DNA from: Pseudomonadota bacterium
GTDB lineage: Bacteria; Pseudomonadota; Gammaproteobacteria; Xanthomonadales; Xanthomonadaceae
Length of the DNA stretch: 64,000 nt
Assembly (NCBI GenBank): GCA_018241125.1
Contig: JAFEEL010000044.1
Span: forward strand, 110,588 to 174,587
Direction: 5' to 3'
Shown here: one piece after another, positions 50,337-59,284 of the stretch
Layout of the letters: every line of letters begins with the position of its first letter
Position numbering within the stretch: position 1 is the first letter of the stretch
Program-made: the position numbers and the translations under genes
Notes under the pieces: generated by a model
Told to the model about the DNA's origin: nothing
The model's input: only the letters and a program-made list of their open reading frames with translations
Database searches by the model: none

Positions 50337-51287
50337 TCACACCTCCAGCAGCAAGTGCAGCAGCAGCCCGAGCACCGCCAGCAGGAAGGCGGTGGCGAGG
50401 AACTCCGGGGCACGGAAGATGCGCAGCTTCGCGCTCACCGTCTCGATCAGCGCCAGCCCGGCGCCGACCGCGAGCAGCTTGGCGATGGTGATCGCGGCGG
50501 TGGCGGCGATGCCCCAGGCGCCAGCCTGCGGGCCGGCCAAGCCCCAAGGCACGAACAGCGCCAGCCCGATCAGGGCGTAGTTTTGCAGCTTCAGCGCCGC
50601 CGCCCACTCCACCAGCGCCAGGTGGCGGCCTGAATACTCCAGCACCATGGCTTCGTGGATCATCGTCAGTTCGAGGTGGGTGGTCGGGTTGTCGATCGGG
50701 ATGCGCGCGTTCTCGGCCAGCAGCACCATCACGAAGGCGGTCGCGGCGAAGGCCAGGCTGGGGTAGATGGTGAAGTGGCTGTGCCCGAGGGTGGCGATGA
50801 TGGTCGGCAGCAGGGTGCTGCCGGAGATCATCGAGGCGGTGAACAGCACCATCAACAGCGCCGGCTCGGACAGGAAGCCGATCAGCATTTCCCGGCGCGC
50901 GCCCAGCGAGCCGAACGCGGTGCCCACGTCCATCGCCGCCAGCGCGGCGATGACCCGCGCGATCGCGAACACGCCGACCAAGGCGATGGTGTCGGCGGCC
51001 ATGCCGAGGCGGTTTTCACGCGTGATCGCCGGGATGATCGTCGCGGCCAGCGCCATTGCCCCGAATTGCACGTAGGGCGCGGCACGGAACAGCGGAGAGG
51101 CCGTGTGCGCGACCACGGCATCCTTGTGCAGCAGCTTGCGGATGCCACGCCACGGCTGCAGTACGCCGGCGCCGGCGCGGTTCTGCAAACGCGCCCGGCA
51201 CACGTCGACCCAGCCCACCAGCAGCGGCGCGGCGACCATCGCCAGCGCGCTTTCCAGCACCGTCGGGAGCAGTGCGGCGACGTTCAC
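50337..51287 (-). CDS. hyfC: Membrane subunit HyfC (NuoH-like)
   Basis: 316 residues, eight membrane helices. RARLQNRAGAGVLQPWRGIRKLLHKD and RIPIDNPTTHLELTMIHEAMVLEYSG are the NuoH/HyfC signature loops that contact the small and large subunits. It overlaps hyfB by ATGA and is three bases ahead of hyfE. Confidence 0.9.
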   Translation of the reverse strand: MNVAALLPTVLESALAMVAAPLLVGWVDVCRARLQNRAGAGVLQPWRGIRKLLHKDAVVAHTASPLFRAAPYVQFGAMALAATIIPAITRENRLGMAADTIALVGVFAIARVIAALAAMDVGTAFGSLGARREMLIGFLSEPALLMVLFTASMISGSTLLPTIIATLGHSHFTIYPSLAFAATAFVMVLLAENARIPIDNPTTHLELTMIHEAMVLEYSGRHLALVEWAAALKLQNYALIGLALFVPWGLAGPQAGAWGIAATAAITIAKLLAVGAGLALIETVSAKLRIFRAPEFLATAFLLAVLGLLLHLLLEV

Positions 51288-53296
51288 AACACGAACACCA
51301 GCAGGGCCAGCAGGGTGACGAAGCTGTAGAGCAGGTAGATCGCGATCTTGCCCTGTTGCAGGCGACCGATCCTGCGCGCCACCGCCAGTACCGCATCAGC
51401 GGTCGGCAGGTACAGCCAGTGCCACCACTTGTCGGCCAGAAACAGGGCGTAATGCGGATGGGTGTCGGCTGGGCTCGGGTCGTTCCAGTTGATGCGGAAG
51501 AATGGCCGGAAGATGCGCCGGATCGGCTGCCCGAAGCCCTCGGCGGTGTCTTGCATCCGCGCGGTCCATTCCGGGTAGCCGCAGTTCCATGCCGCGCTGC
51601 GGCGCACGCGACCGCGGTAGAGCGCGCGCATGCCCAGCCACGCCAGCGCGATCGCCAGCGCGATGCCCCCGGCGAACGCGCCCGGGCTGTAGGAGGCGCG
51701 GGTCGGCGCCCCGGCGATCAGCAACCAGCCGTGGGTGGCGTGCTCACCCAGCGAGGTGCCGAGCAAGCTGGCATTGACCGCATCCAGCCCGTGCAGCACC
51801 GTGACCGGCGCCAGCCCCAGCGCGACGCACGCCAGCGCCAGCCAGAGCAGGCCGCAGCGTTCCAGCCAGCCGGCATCGTCCGCCTTGGCCAGTGCCGCCT
51901 CGCGCGGCTGGCCGAGGAAGATCACGCCGAAGAACTTGACCATCACGAATGCCGCCAGCGCCACGGTCAGGGCCAACGCAGCCGCGCCCAGCGGCGCGAG
52001 CATGTTGACGATCGCGTGTGGCAGCGCCGGGGTGAACAGGTAGCTTTGCAGCAGCAACCATTCGGAAACGAAGCCGTTGAGTGGCGGCAGCCCGGCGGCA
52101 GCCAGCGTGCCGACCAGCGCCAGCCACGCCACCCACGGCATGCGGTGGATCAAGCCGCCAAGGCGGCCCAGGTTGCGTTGGCCGGTGGCGTGCAGAACCG
52201 AGCCGGTGGCCAGGAACAACAGACTCTTGAATACCGCGTGGTTGAGGCAGTGATAGAGCGTGGCCGCCAGCGCCAGCGCCGCCGCCATGTCCATCCCGAG
52301 GCTGCGGAACAGCAGCGTCAGGCCGACGCCGGTCAGGATCACCCCGATGTTTTCGATCGACGAGTAGGCCAGCAGCCGCTTCATGTCGGTCTGAACCGCC
52401 GCGAAGATCGCCCCGAACAGGGCGGTGAACGCCCCGATCGCCAGCACCGCCGCGCCCCAGCCCCACATGGGCGCGTGCAGCAAGTCGAAGGAGATCCGCA
52501 GCAGGCCGTAAATGGCAATCTTGAGCATGACCCCGCTGAGCAGCGCCGATGCGGGTGAGGGAGCCACTGGGTGCGCCTCGGGCAGCCACACGTGCAGGGG
52601 CACCAGTCCGGCCTTGGCGCCGAAGCCGAACAAGGCCAGCGCGAACGCCAAGCTGGCCTGCCACGGCGTGAGCGAGGCCGCACGCATGGCCGCAAAGGTG
52701 AACTGCCACGAACCGCCCTGCAGGACGCCGAAGGACAACAGGATCGCCAGCGCACCGATGTGCGCGATCAGCAGGTAGAGGAAGCCGGCGTTGCGGATCT
52801 CGGGGATGCGGTGCTGGGTGGTGACCAGGAAGTACGACGAAACCGCCATGATTTCCCACGCGACCATGAACGCGTAGGCGTCGTCGGCCAGCACCACCAG
52901 TGCCATGCTGGCCAGAAATACGTGGTATTGCAGGCACAGCAGGCCCGGCAGCGAACCCTCGCCGCTGCGAAAGTAACCGGCCGAATACAGTGAAGTGCCG
53001 AACGAGGCCACGCCGATCAAGGTCAGAAACACCCCGGCCAGCGGATCCAGGCGCAGGTGGAAGGGCAGGTCGGGCAGGCCCAGCGGCAACACCATCGACT
53101 GCGCCGGTGCCGCCAGCGCGAACACGCCGATGACCAGCAAGGCCGTGCTGCCCAGCGCGCCCAGCACGAACAGCAGACGCCCGGAAACGAACGTGCTGCG
53201 CGGTCGCAGCAACCCGGCCACACCGATCGCCAACCAGCCACCGACCACCGCCAGCGCGGCGGGCAGCAGGTCGGACTCGGGCCAGAGGAAATCCAT
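51284..53296 (-). CDS. hyfB: Antiporter-like membrane subunit HyfB (NuoL-like)
   Basis: 670 residues from the ATG after the MDFLWPESD start, about 16 membrane helices. WEIMAVSSYFLVTTQ, FGFGAKAGLVPLHVWLPEAHPVAPSPASALLSGVMLK and YHCLNHAVFKSLLFLATGSV give the proton-channel Glu, Lys and His. First gene of the hyf-like operon, 133 bp downstream of a small XRE regulator. Confidence 0.9.
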   Translation of the reverse strand: MDFLWPESDLLPAALAVVGGWLAIGVAGLLRPRSTFVSGRLLFVLGALGSTALLVIGVFALAAPAQSMVLPLGLPDLPFHLRLDPLAGVFLTLIGVASFGTSLYSAGYFRSGEGSLPGLLCLQYHVFLASMALVVLADDAYAFMVAWEIMAVSSYFLVTTQHRIPEIRNAGFLYLLIAHIGALAILLSFGVLQGGSWQFTFAAMRAASLTPWQASLAFALALFGFGAKAGLVPLHVWLPEAHPVAPSPASALLSGVMLKIAIYGLLRISFDLLHAPMWGWGAAVLAIGAFTALFGAIFAAVQTDMKRLLAYSSIENIGVILTGVGLTLLFRSLGMDMAAALALAATLYHCLNHAVFKSLLFLATGSVLHATGQRNLGRLGGLIHRMPWVAWLALVGTLAAAGLPPLNGFVSEWLLLQSYLFTPALPHAIVNMLAPLGAAALALTVALAAFVMVKFFGVIFLGQPREAALAKADDAGWLERCGLLWLALACVALGLAPVTVLHGLDAVNASLLGTSLGEHATHGWLLIAGAPTRASYSPGAFAGGIALAIALAWLGMRALYRGRVRRSAAWNCGYPEWTARMQDTAEGFGQPIRRIFRPFFRINWNDPSPADTHPHYALFLADKWWHWLYLPTADAVLAVARRIGRLQQGKIAIYLLYSFVTLLALLVFVL

Positions 53297-53429
53297 CGCC
53301 GATGCCGTCAGCGCGCCACCGGGATCGAACAGGTGGGCCGACCCGGCGCGGTCGCTACGGACAGGCAGCGGGCCCGGCGCCACGCGACTGCGCCGCTTGC
53401 CGCCGCGCGTGGGCTTGTGGAGCCCGGGC

Positions 53430-53681
53430 TCATGGCAGGGCTTTCAAGCGCACCCCGCGGCCGTGGCCGCGGCTGGGCGCGTCGTTGCCGATCAACTCGA
53501 TGCCGGCGGCCTCCAGCGCCTCGACCACCTTGGTCAAGGTGCCGACGACCCCGCGCACCACGCCGCCGCTGGCTTCCATGCGCTGGATGGTGGGCACAGA
53601 TACGCCGGCCAGCTTGGCCAGCTCGCGCTGGTCGATGCCGAGCAGGGCGCGCGCTGCGCGCATCTGGGCGGAGGAGATCAT
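53430..53681 (-). CDS. XRE-family HTH regulator
   Basis: 83 residues. Helix-turn-helix MRAARALLGIDQRELAKLAGVSVPTIQRMEAS at residues 7-38, then a helical segment that should dimerise. It reads towards the hyf-like operon and is divergent from the RHH antitoxin gene; between them are two inverted repeats. It may regulate either side. Ribosome site weak. Confidence 0.75.
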   Translation of the reverse strand: MISSAQMRAARALLGIDQRELAKLAGVSVPTIQRMEASGGVVRGVVGTLTKVVEALEAAGIELIGNDAPSRGHGRGVRLKALP

Positions 53682-53708
53682 GCGGAGATTTTCAGCAACG
53701 AACCATCT

Positions 53709-53728
53709 TGATGCAAGTATCTGCATCA
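53709..53728 (+). promoter_or_regulatory. Inverted repeat in divergent intergenic region
   Basis: TGATGCA-N6-TGCATCA, perfect 7-bp arms, between the XRE gene and the RHH/PIN module; followed by a similar GATGT-N5-ACATC (53736-53750). Likely operator(s) for one of the two regulators. Confidence 0.55.
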
Positions 53729-53805
53729 TATTGTGATGTATCAAACATCTTTTTCTTGCGAAGAAACCGATTTGGATGCAGAATGGAACCGAACTGAGGT
53801 TTGCC

Positions 53806-54048
53806 ATGACCACGCTCACCCTCAAGAACATCCCGGACGAGGTGTACCAACGCTTGCGCAGTTCGGCAGAGCGCCATCGGCGCAGCCTGAATCGTGAAGC
53901 CATCGTCTGCCTCGAAACGGCGCTGGCACCCACGCGCCTGCCGCCAGCCGAGCGCCTTGCCCGTGCGCGTGCGCTGCGCTCGGACTTGGCCGCAGGCGAT
54001 TACTCCGCCGGCGACATCGACACGTTCAAGCGCGCAGGTCGGGTGTGA
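53806..54048 (+). CDS. FitA-like ribbon-helix-helix antitoxin
   Basis: 80 residues. TTLTLKNIPDEVYQRLRSSAERHRRSLNREAIVCLE is the RHH fold of FitA/VapB; the C-terminal 35 residues bind the toxin. It overlaps the PIN toxin by four bases (GTGA). Confidence 0.85.
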   Translation: MTTLTLKNIPDEVYQRLRSSAERHRRSLNREAIVCLETALAPTRLPPAERLARARALRSDLAAGDYSAGDIDTFKRAGRV

Positions 54049-54449
54049 TCGTCGTCGATAGCAACATCCTGGCCTATCTGTATCTGCCCGGAGCGCACAC
54101 CGCCGCCGCCGAAGCGCTGCTGGCCCGCGACGGCGACTGGGCCGCGCCGCTGCTTTGGCGCAGCGAGTTCCGCAACATTCTGGCCGGGTATCTGCGTCGC
54201 GGCGCGCTGACATTCGAGCAGGCGTGTGCGCTGCAAAGCGAAGCCGAGTCGCTGATGACCGGCGCAGAGTACGAGGTGGACTCGCGCGCCGTGCTGGCGT
54301 TGGTGCAGGCCAGCGATTGTTCGGCCTACGACTGCGAGTTCGTGGCCTTGGCACGCCAGTTGGGCACCAAGCTGGTGACGATGGATCGCCAACTGCTGCG
54401 AGCGTTTGCGCACGATGCGCAGGCGCTGGCTCACTCGCCCTCGAAATAA
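54045..54449 (+). CDS. vapC: PIN-domain toxin (VapC/FitB-like)
   Basis: 134 residues from GTG. IVVDSNILAYLYLPG (Asp5), LLWRSEFRNILAGYL (Glu), SAYDCEFVALARQLG (Asp) and LVTMDRQLLRAF (Asp) give the four acidic residues of the ribonuclease. Pairs with the RHH antitoxin. Confidence 0.88.
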   Translation: MIVVDSNILAYLYLPGAHTAAAEALLARDGDWAAPLLWRSEFRNILAGYLRRGALTFEQACALQSEAESLMTGAEYEVDSRAVLALVQASDCSAYDCEFVALARQLGTKLVTMDRQLLRAFAHDAQALAHSPSK

Positions 54450-54545
54450 TCGCCGTCGATCTTCTTGAACTGGCGGCGGCTGGACGTAAGGATCGGGCCA
54501 CCGCAGGTCGCAGGCACTTGCTTGAATCATGTGTTTCGTCTATTT

Positions 54546-54560
54546 TGTCCAAAACGGACA
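54546..54560 (+). promoter_or_regulatory. Inverted repeat upstream of Phd/PIN module
   Basis: TGTCC-AAAAC-GGACA, 10 bp before the antitoxin start codon; a likely autorepression operator. Confidence 0.5.
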
Positions 54561-54570
54561 TGGAAACATC

Positions 54571-54822
54571 ATGCGCACCGTGACCGCATCGCAAGCCAAG
54601 CAGGGTTTTGCCGAAGTGCTCGACGCGGCCGCCCGTGAGCCGGTCGTCATCCGCCGCCACAACCGCGACGTGGCGGTGGTGATTTCGATGCACGACTACG
54701 AGCGCCTGCACCGATTGAACGTCGAGGAGTTTCTTCGCGTTGCCGACGAGATCGGGCGCGAAGCCGTGCGCCGTGGGTTGACCGAGGAAAAACTGGCCGC
54801 ACTGCTGGCCAGCGATGATTGA
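54571..54822 (+). CDS. Phd/YefM-family antitoxin
   Basis: 83 residues. TVTASQAKQGFAEVLDAAAREPVVIRRHNRDVAVVISMHDYERL is the complete Phd DNA-binding fold. The acidic helical tail precedes a PIN toxin, with eight bases of overlap. Separate from the module just upstream. Confidence 0.88.
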   Translation: MRTVTASQAKQGFAEVLDAAAREPVVIRRHNRDVAVVISMHDYERLHRLNVEEFLRVADEIGREAVRRGLTEEKLAALLASDD

Positions 54823-55225
54823 GCGTCGCTGGGTTGTCGATACCAACGTATTGGTCGCGCATGCGCTGATGCCAGCAGGTACGGCAGCACGTGCGGTAGA
54901 ACGTGCGGCGCGCAGCGGCGTGCTGCTGGTTTCTCGGGAAACTCTGGCAGAACTCGTGGCGGTGTTGGCGCGCAAAAAGTTCGTACGCTACCTTACGTCA
55001 CAGGCCCGGCTTGATTACCTGCGCGCGTTCGCCGGTGCGGCCAAACTCGTGGAAATCCACTGGTGCGGCGCGGTGTGCCGCGATCCGAACGATGACAAGT
55101 TCCTGCACGTGGCCGTGAACGGGCAGGCCGATGCGATCATCACCGGCGATGCCGACTTGCTGGCGCTGCACCCGTTCCACGGCGTGGACATCCTGACGCC
55201 AGCAGATTTTCTGCGGCGCGGGTGA
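54815..55225 (+). CDS. PIN-domain toxin (COG1569-like)
   Basis: 136 residues. WVVDTNVLVAHAL (Asp9), ETLAELVAVLARKKF (Glu), CRDPNDDKFLHVAV (Asp cluster) and IITGDADLLAL (Asp) are the PIN residues. Overlaps the Phd-type antitoxin. Confidence 0.87.
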   Translation: MIERRWVVDTNVLVAHALMPAGTAARAVERAARSGVLLVSRETLAELVAVLARKKFVRYLTSQARLDYLRAFAGAAKLVEIHWCGAVCRDPNDDKFLHVAVNGQADAIITGDADLLALHPFHGVDILTPADFLRRG

Positions 55226-55341
55226 CGCAAGTGGTTGAGCCGAAACTGTGATCCGTGAACGCTCTCGGGTCGTCGGAATTTCGATACCTGGCTTGCGTTG
55301 ATCCGCAGAGACGATGCAGCCGACACTGGCTAATGCTCGTC

Positions 55342-55366
55342 ATTCCCGCGTGCTCCTGGCGGGAAT
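55342..55366 (+). repeat. Short inverted repeat in 278-bp gene-free stretch
   Basis: ATTCCCGC...GCGGGAAT, of the widespread TCATTCCCGC-type hairpins. The surrounding gap 55226-55503 holds nothing else I can support. Confidence 0.5.
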
Positions 55367-55503
55367 CCAGCGCCTTTCGATGGTGGCTGCGACCGAGCAT
55401 CTCAAGCCGCGCGCTCGCTGAAACTGCGTTCGCGCAGGTTCTGCGGATGCCCTGCAACCAGTCGAAACAGCTGAATCTTGGTCGTCGCATACCGACAAGC
55501 GAC

Positions 55504-56925
55504 CTACAATACCTCCGACGCATAATCGGCCAGCCGCGAGCGCTCGCCCCGGCGCAAGGTGACGTGCGCGCTGTGCGCCCAGTTCTTGAAGCGATCCACC
55601 GCGTAGGTCAGGCCCGAGGTGGTCTCGGTGAGGTAGGGCGTGTCGATCTGCTCGACGTTGCCAAGGCAGACGATCTTGGTGCCCGGGCCGGCGCGGGTGA
55701 TGAGGGTCTTCATCTGCTTGGGCGTGAGGTTCTGCGCTTCGTCGAGGATCAGCCAGCGGCTGAGGAAGGTGCGCCCGCGCATGAAATTGAGCGAGCGGAT
55801 CTTGATCCGCGAGGCGAGCAGATCGTTGGTCGCCGCGCGGCCCCAGGCGCCGTTCTCGGCCGGGGTGCGGGTGAGCACTTCGAGGTTGTCGGTGAGCGCG
55901 CCCATCCACGGCGTCATCTTTTCTTCCTCGGTGCCGGGCAGGAAACCGATGTCCTCGCCCACGCTCACCGTGGCGCGGGTCATGATGATCTCGCGGTAGC
56001 GCTGCTGATCCATTGTTTGCGCCAGCCCGGCGGCGAGCGCGAGCAAGGTCTTGCCGGTGCCGGCGGTGCCCAGCAGGGTGACGAAGTCGATTTCCGGATC
56101 CATCAGCGCGTTGAGCGCGAAGTTCTGCTCGCGATTGCGCGCCACGATGCCCCACACCGAGCGCTGCGCGTGGCGGAAGTCGTCGACGATGCGCAAGGTC
56201 GCCTTGTCGCCCTCGACCTTGGCCACCGCCAGCTCGACTTCCTCCTCGCCGGGCAGGTACAGGTATTGGTTCGGATGCCAGTCCTCGTCGGCGCGCTTTT
56301 TCACCTCATACCAGGTGCGGCCCTTCTCCGGCCAACTGCGCAGGTCGGATTCGTGGCGATCCCAGAAGTCGGCGGGCAACTCGGCCGCGCCGGTGAACAG
56401 CAGGTTGAAGTCGTCCAGTGCGCGGTCGTTCTCGTAATCCTCGGCGGTGATGCCGTGGATCGAGGCCTTGATGCGCATGTTGATGTCTTTGGACACCAGC
56501 ACCACGGGCGTGTCCGGATGCGCCTGCCGCAGATCCATCACCGCGGCGAGGATCTGGTTGTCGGCCAGATGCGACTTGGGCGCGCCCGGCGCGCTGGCTT
56601 TTTTCTTCGCCTCGCCGCCATCGACCTGAAAGCGCAGCCGGCCCACGTTCGGGCTGATCTTGAGTTGCAGCGCCTTGGGGTGGGTCAGCGGCAGGCCATC
56701 GCCGATGCCGGCGCCGTCGTTGTTCTCGATCAGCTCGTTGATGAAGCGGCTGACCTGACGGGCGTTGCGGCTGACTTCCGAGTTGCCCTTCTTGGCCGCG
56801 TCGAGTTCTTCGATGACCATCATCGGCAGGAACACGTCGTGCTCTTCGAACTTGAACAGCGCGGTCGGGTCGTGCATCAGCACGTTGGTGTCGAGCACGA
56901 AGATGCGTTTGTCGGTAGGGGTCAC
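55504..56925 (-). CDS. PIN-PhoH protein (PhoH2)
   Basis: 473 residues. N-terminal PIN domain (FVLDTNVLMHDP, Asp11) at 1-130 fused to a PhoH-type ATPase with Walker A LLGTAGTGKTLLALAAGL near 270 and Walker B SRWLILDEAQNL. PhoH2 proteins are RNA helicase/ribonucleases. Downstream of a repeat-bearing gap of 426 bp. Confidence 0.92.
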   Translation of the reverse strand: MTPTDKRIFVLDTNVLMHDPTALFKFEEHDVFLPMMVIEELDAAKKGNSEVSRNARQVSRFINELIENNDGAGIGDGLPLTHPKALQLKISPNVGRLRFQVDGGEAKKKASAPGAPKSHLADNQILAAVMDLRQAHPDTPVVLVSKDINMRIKASIHGITAEDYENDRALDDFNLLFTGAAELPADFWDRHESDLRSWPEKGRTWYEVKKRADEDWHPNQYLYLPGEEEVELAVAKVEGDKATLRIVDDFRHAQRSVWGIVARNREQNFALNALMDPEIDFVTLLGTAGTGKTLLALAAGLAQTMDQQRYREIIMTRATVSVGEDIGFLPGTEEEKMTPWMGALTDNLEVLTRTPAENGAWGRAATNDLLASRIKIRSLNFMRGRTFLSRWLILDEAQNLTPKQMKTLITRAGPGTKIVCLGNVEQIDTPYLTETTSGLTYAVDRFKNWAHSAHVTLRRGERSRLADYASEVL

Positions 56926-57092
56926 TGCGTTCCCTTTATTGGATGGGTGATGAGCTGCGCTTGCGAACTGCCAGTGGCAGTTCGCGCAGCGCAGAACGCC
57001 GATACGACGGCGCGAAAAGATCGGTCAGCCATGTGTCGGAATCGGCTACAAAAACTCTCGCGGACGTTGGCCGGATCGCTGCGGCAGCATAG

Positions 57093-57128
57093 CCCCTCTC
57101 CCAGCGGGAGAGGGGTTGGGGTGAGGGG
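57093..57128 (+). repeat. REP-like hairpin, CCCTCTCCC family, second copy
   Basis: CCCCTCTCCC-AGC-GGGAGAGGGG plus TTGGGGTGAGGGG tail, in the phoH2-bcp gap (56926-57351). A related inverted copy CCTTCTCCCG-A-CGGGAGAAGG follows at 57192-57212, so the two form a facing pair. Confidence 0.75.
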
Positions 57129-57230
57129 CGAGACGGCGCCATCTTTGACGAATGCACGCTTTCGTCGGCCCTCATCCGGCGCTGCGCGCCACCTTCTCCC
57201 GACGGGAGAAGGGCACAGCAATGGGCAGGA

Positions 57231-57253
57231 TGGGTCGATCTGCGATCGACCCA
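57231..57253 (+). repeat. Perfect 10-bp palindromic hairpin
   Basis: TGGGTCGATC-TGC-GATCGACCCA. Its flanks resemble those of the hairpin at 58606-58629, suggesting a shared repeat family. Confidence 0.55.
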
Positions 57254-57351
57254 TCCCGCGAGAAAAGTCCTGCAAAGGCCCCACGCAATGCCGTGTGGCC
57301 GATGTGCGGCTGGCCCGCGTACATGCCGGGTCGTTGCGCGCCAAGCGCACG

Positions 57352-57828
57352 TCAGGGCTTGCCCTTGCGCAGCCGCGCGAGCGCATCGAGCACCGCCTGT
57401 GCGTGCCCGGCCACCTTCACCGGACTCCAGCGGTCGCGCACGATGCCTTCCGGATCGACCAGAAACGTGCTGCGGATGATGCCGCGCACTTTCTTCCCGT
57501 ACATGTTTTTCTCGCCGATCACGCCGAACGCGTTGCACAACGCTTCATCGGGATCGCTGGCCAGATCGAATTCGAAGCCGTGCTTTGCGCAGAAATTCTG
57601 GTGCGACTTCACCGAATCCCGCGACACGCCCAACACCACCGCGCCGGCGCGCTTGAACTTCGGCAACAGTGCGTTGAAGTCGATGCCTTCGGTGGTGCAG
57701 CCGGGGGTGTTGTCCTTCGGATAAAAATACAGGGCGAGCCACTTGCCGGCGTAATCGGACAGGCGGGCGTTCGCGCCCGTGGACAGGATGAATGCGATCT
57801 CGGGGATGCGGTCGCCGATGTCGGGCAT
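57352..57828 (-). CDS. bcp: Thioredoxin-dependent thiol peroxidase (BCP/PrxQ family)
   Basis: 158 residues. KDNTPGCTTEGIDF contains the peroxidatic Cys44; the usual resolving Cys five residues later is absent (Ile49), and the only other candidate is Cys80 (HQNFCAKH), an atypical-BCP pattern. Reduces peroxides with thioredoxin. The start of the next gene is 22 bp away. Confidence 0.9.
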   Translation of the reverse strand: MPDIGDRIPEIAFILSTGANARLSDYAGKWLALYFYPKDNTPGCTTEGIDFNALLPKFKRAGAVVLGVSRDSVKSHQNFCAKHGFEFDLASDPDEALCNAFGVIGEKNMYGKKVRGIIRSTFLVDPEGIVRDRWSPVKVAGHAQAVLDALARLRKGKP

Positions 57829-57850
57829 CAGGATTCTCGTTGACGGTGCG

Positions 57851-58447
57851 TCAAAACTTCATCGGATCCATGATCGCGTCGAGGTTCAGATGATCGCAGA
57901 ACTCCAGGAAATCGTCGCGCAAGCCGGCGATGTGCATGTCGTTGGGCACGCCGATGGTGATTTGCGCGGTGAACATCTCCGCGCCGGTCTGCATCGCCTT
58001 GTAGCGCGAGCAACTCAGGTTCTCGATGCTGATGCCCAGCCGGTCGAAAAAATCGGCGAGCTGGAACAAGATGCCCTGCTTGTCGGCCGCCACGACTTCG
58101 ACGATGTACGGCAACAGGTTGGTTTGCAGCGGTTTGGGCGAGGTGCGGTTCCACATCAGCTTGATGGTTTTTTCCTCGCGCTCCAGCCGCGTCAGCGCCG
58201 ATTCGAGCTTGGCCACCGCGTCCCACGAGCCCACCGCCAGCGCGGTCACCGACACGTCGTGGCCGACCGTGGACAGGCGCGCATCGGCCAGATTGCAGCC
58301 CGACTCGGCGATGCGCCGGCTCAGCGCCAGCAGGGGCGAATCCGGGTGGGCGGCGCTGGCGTTGATCAGCAGGTGGTTTTCGTTGGCCGCCGGACGGCTG
58401 GCGGCATCGCTGGTCACGGTCGGTGCGGTGCGGCGGGCGGGAGGCAT
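57851..58447 (-). CDS. gcvR: ACT-domain protein, glycine cleavage repressor (GcvR-like)
   Basis: 198 residues from ATG; the longer upstream frame is non-coding. Two ACT domains, around residues 25-95 ([35 protein letters not shown]) and 110-190 ([29 protein letters not shown]). GcvR-like proteins sense glycine for control of the glycine cleavage system. In the bcp-gcvR order common in gammaproteobacteria. Confidence 0.82.
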   Translation of the reverse strand: MPPARRTAPTVTSDAASRPAANENHLLINASAAHPDSPLLALSRRIAESGCNLADARLSTVGHDVSVTALAVGSWDAVAKLESALTRLEREEKTIKLMWNRTSPKPLQTNLLPYIVEVVAADKQGILFQLADFFDRLGISIENLSCSRYKAMQTGAEMFTAQITIGVPNDMHIAGLRDDFLEFCDHLNLDAIMDPMKF

Positions 58448-58605
58448 GGCGTCGGGCGGTCTCGGATCGCAGGCGAAAGGCGGGCCGTGGTTCCTCCGAC
58501 CGCTGCGCCAGCATAGGGTCGGCGCTGCCAAGCCGCAAGCACCGCGGGGCCATGGCAAAATCTGCCGTCAAGGCCGCGGGCTGGCAGGAAATCCCCTACG
58601 GGAAG

Positions 58606-58629
58606 ATGCGCCATCGTCCGATGGCGCAT
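58606..58629 (+). repeat. Perfect 11-bp inverted repeat in the gcvR-ssb gap
   Basis: ATGCGCCATCG-TC-CGATGGCGCAT. The gap 58448-58797 (350 bp) has no gene I can support; the ssb promoter should be in its right half, but no clear box is seen. Confidence 0.55.
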
Positions 58630-58797
58630 GGGCAGGCCGGCACCGATGCTGGCCGCGAAGGGAACCAGGCGCCGCGGCTGCTATCATGGCCACCAAGCCT
58701 TTCGTTCCCCTTCGCCGCCGATTCGACGTCCCGCCGATGCCGGCGCGGACGGCGGTCCCGGCTATCCCCCACGGCAGCACACAAACGGAGCAGCCAC

Positions 58798-59274
58798 ATG
58801 GCGCGCGGCATCAACAAGGTCATCCTCGTCGGCAACCTCGGCAACGATCCGGATACCAAATACACCCAAGGTGGGATGGCGATCTGCTCGATCAGCCTGG
58901 CCACCACCAGCGTGCGCAAGGACAAGGACGGCAACACCCAGGAGCGCACCGAGTGGCACCGCGTGAAGCTGTTTGGCAAGCTCGGTGAGATCGCCGGCGA
59001 GTACCTGCGCAAGGGCTCGCAGTGCTACATCGAAGGCTCGATCCGCTACGACAAGTACACCGGCAAGGACGGGGTCGAGCGCTACAGCACCGACATCATC
59101 GCCGACGAGATGCAGATGCTCGGCGGGCGCAGCGGCGGTAGTGGTGGCGGTGGTGGCGAGCGTCCGGAGCGCGCCGAGCGCAGCGCACCGCGACCGTCGG
59201 GCGGCTCGACTGGCGCGTCGCGCCCGGCGCCGTCTGCGGGCGATGATTTCCCCGACGACGACATCCCGTTCTAG
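58798..59274 (+). CDS. ssb: Single-stranded DNA-binding protein
   Basis: 158 residues. OB fold [26 protein letters not shown] to about residue 112, Gly/Ser-rich linker, and the acidic C-terminal tip [10 protein letters not shown] that recruits replication partners. Ten bases separate it from rmlB. Confidence 0.97.
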   Translation: MARGINKVILVGNLGNDPDTKYTQGGMAICSISLATTSVRKDKDGNTQERTEWHRVKLFGKLGEIAGEYLRKGSQCYIEGSIRYDKYTGKDGVERYSTDIIADEMQMLGGRSGGSGGGGGERPERAERSAPRPSGGSTGASRPAPSAGDDFPDDDIPF

Positions 59275-59284
59275 TCGGGCGACG

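Noticed and set aside
55255-57843. 862-codon plus-strand frame opposite phoH2
   Set aside because: Antisense to phoH2 and through known repeats; no recognisable domain.
59136-59150. GGCGGTAG in ssb as an ops site
   Set aside because: Arises from Gly/Ser codons in the SSB linker and is not followed by TG in the right place.
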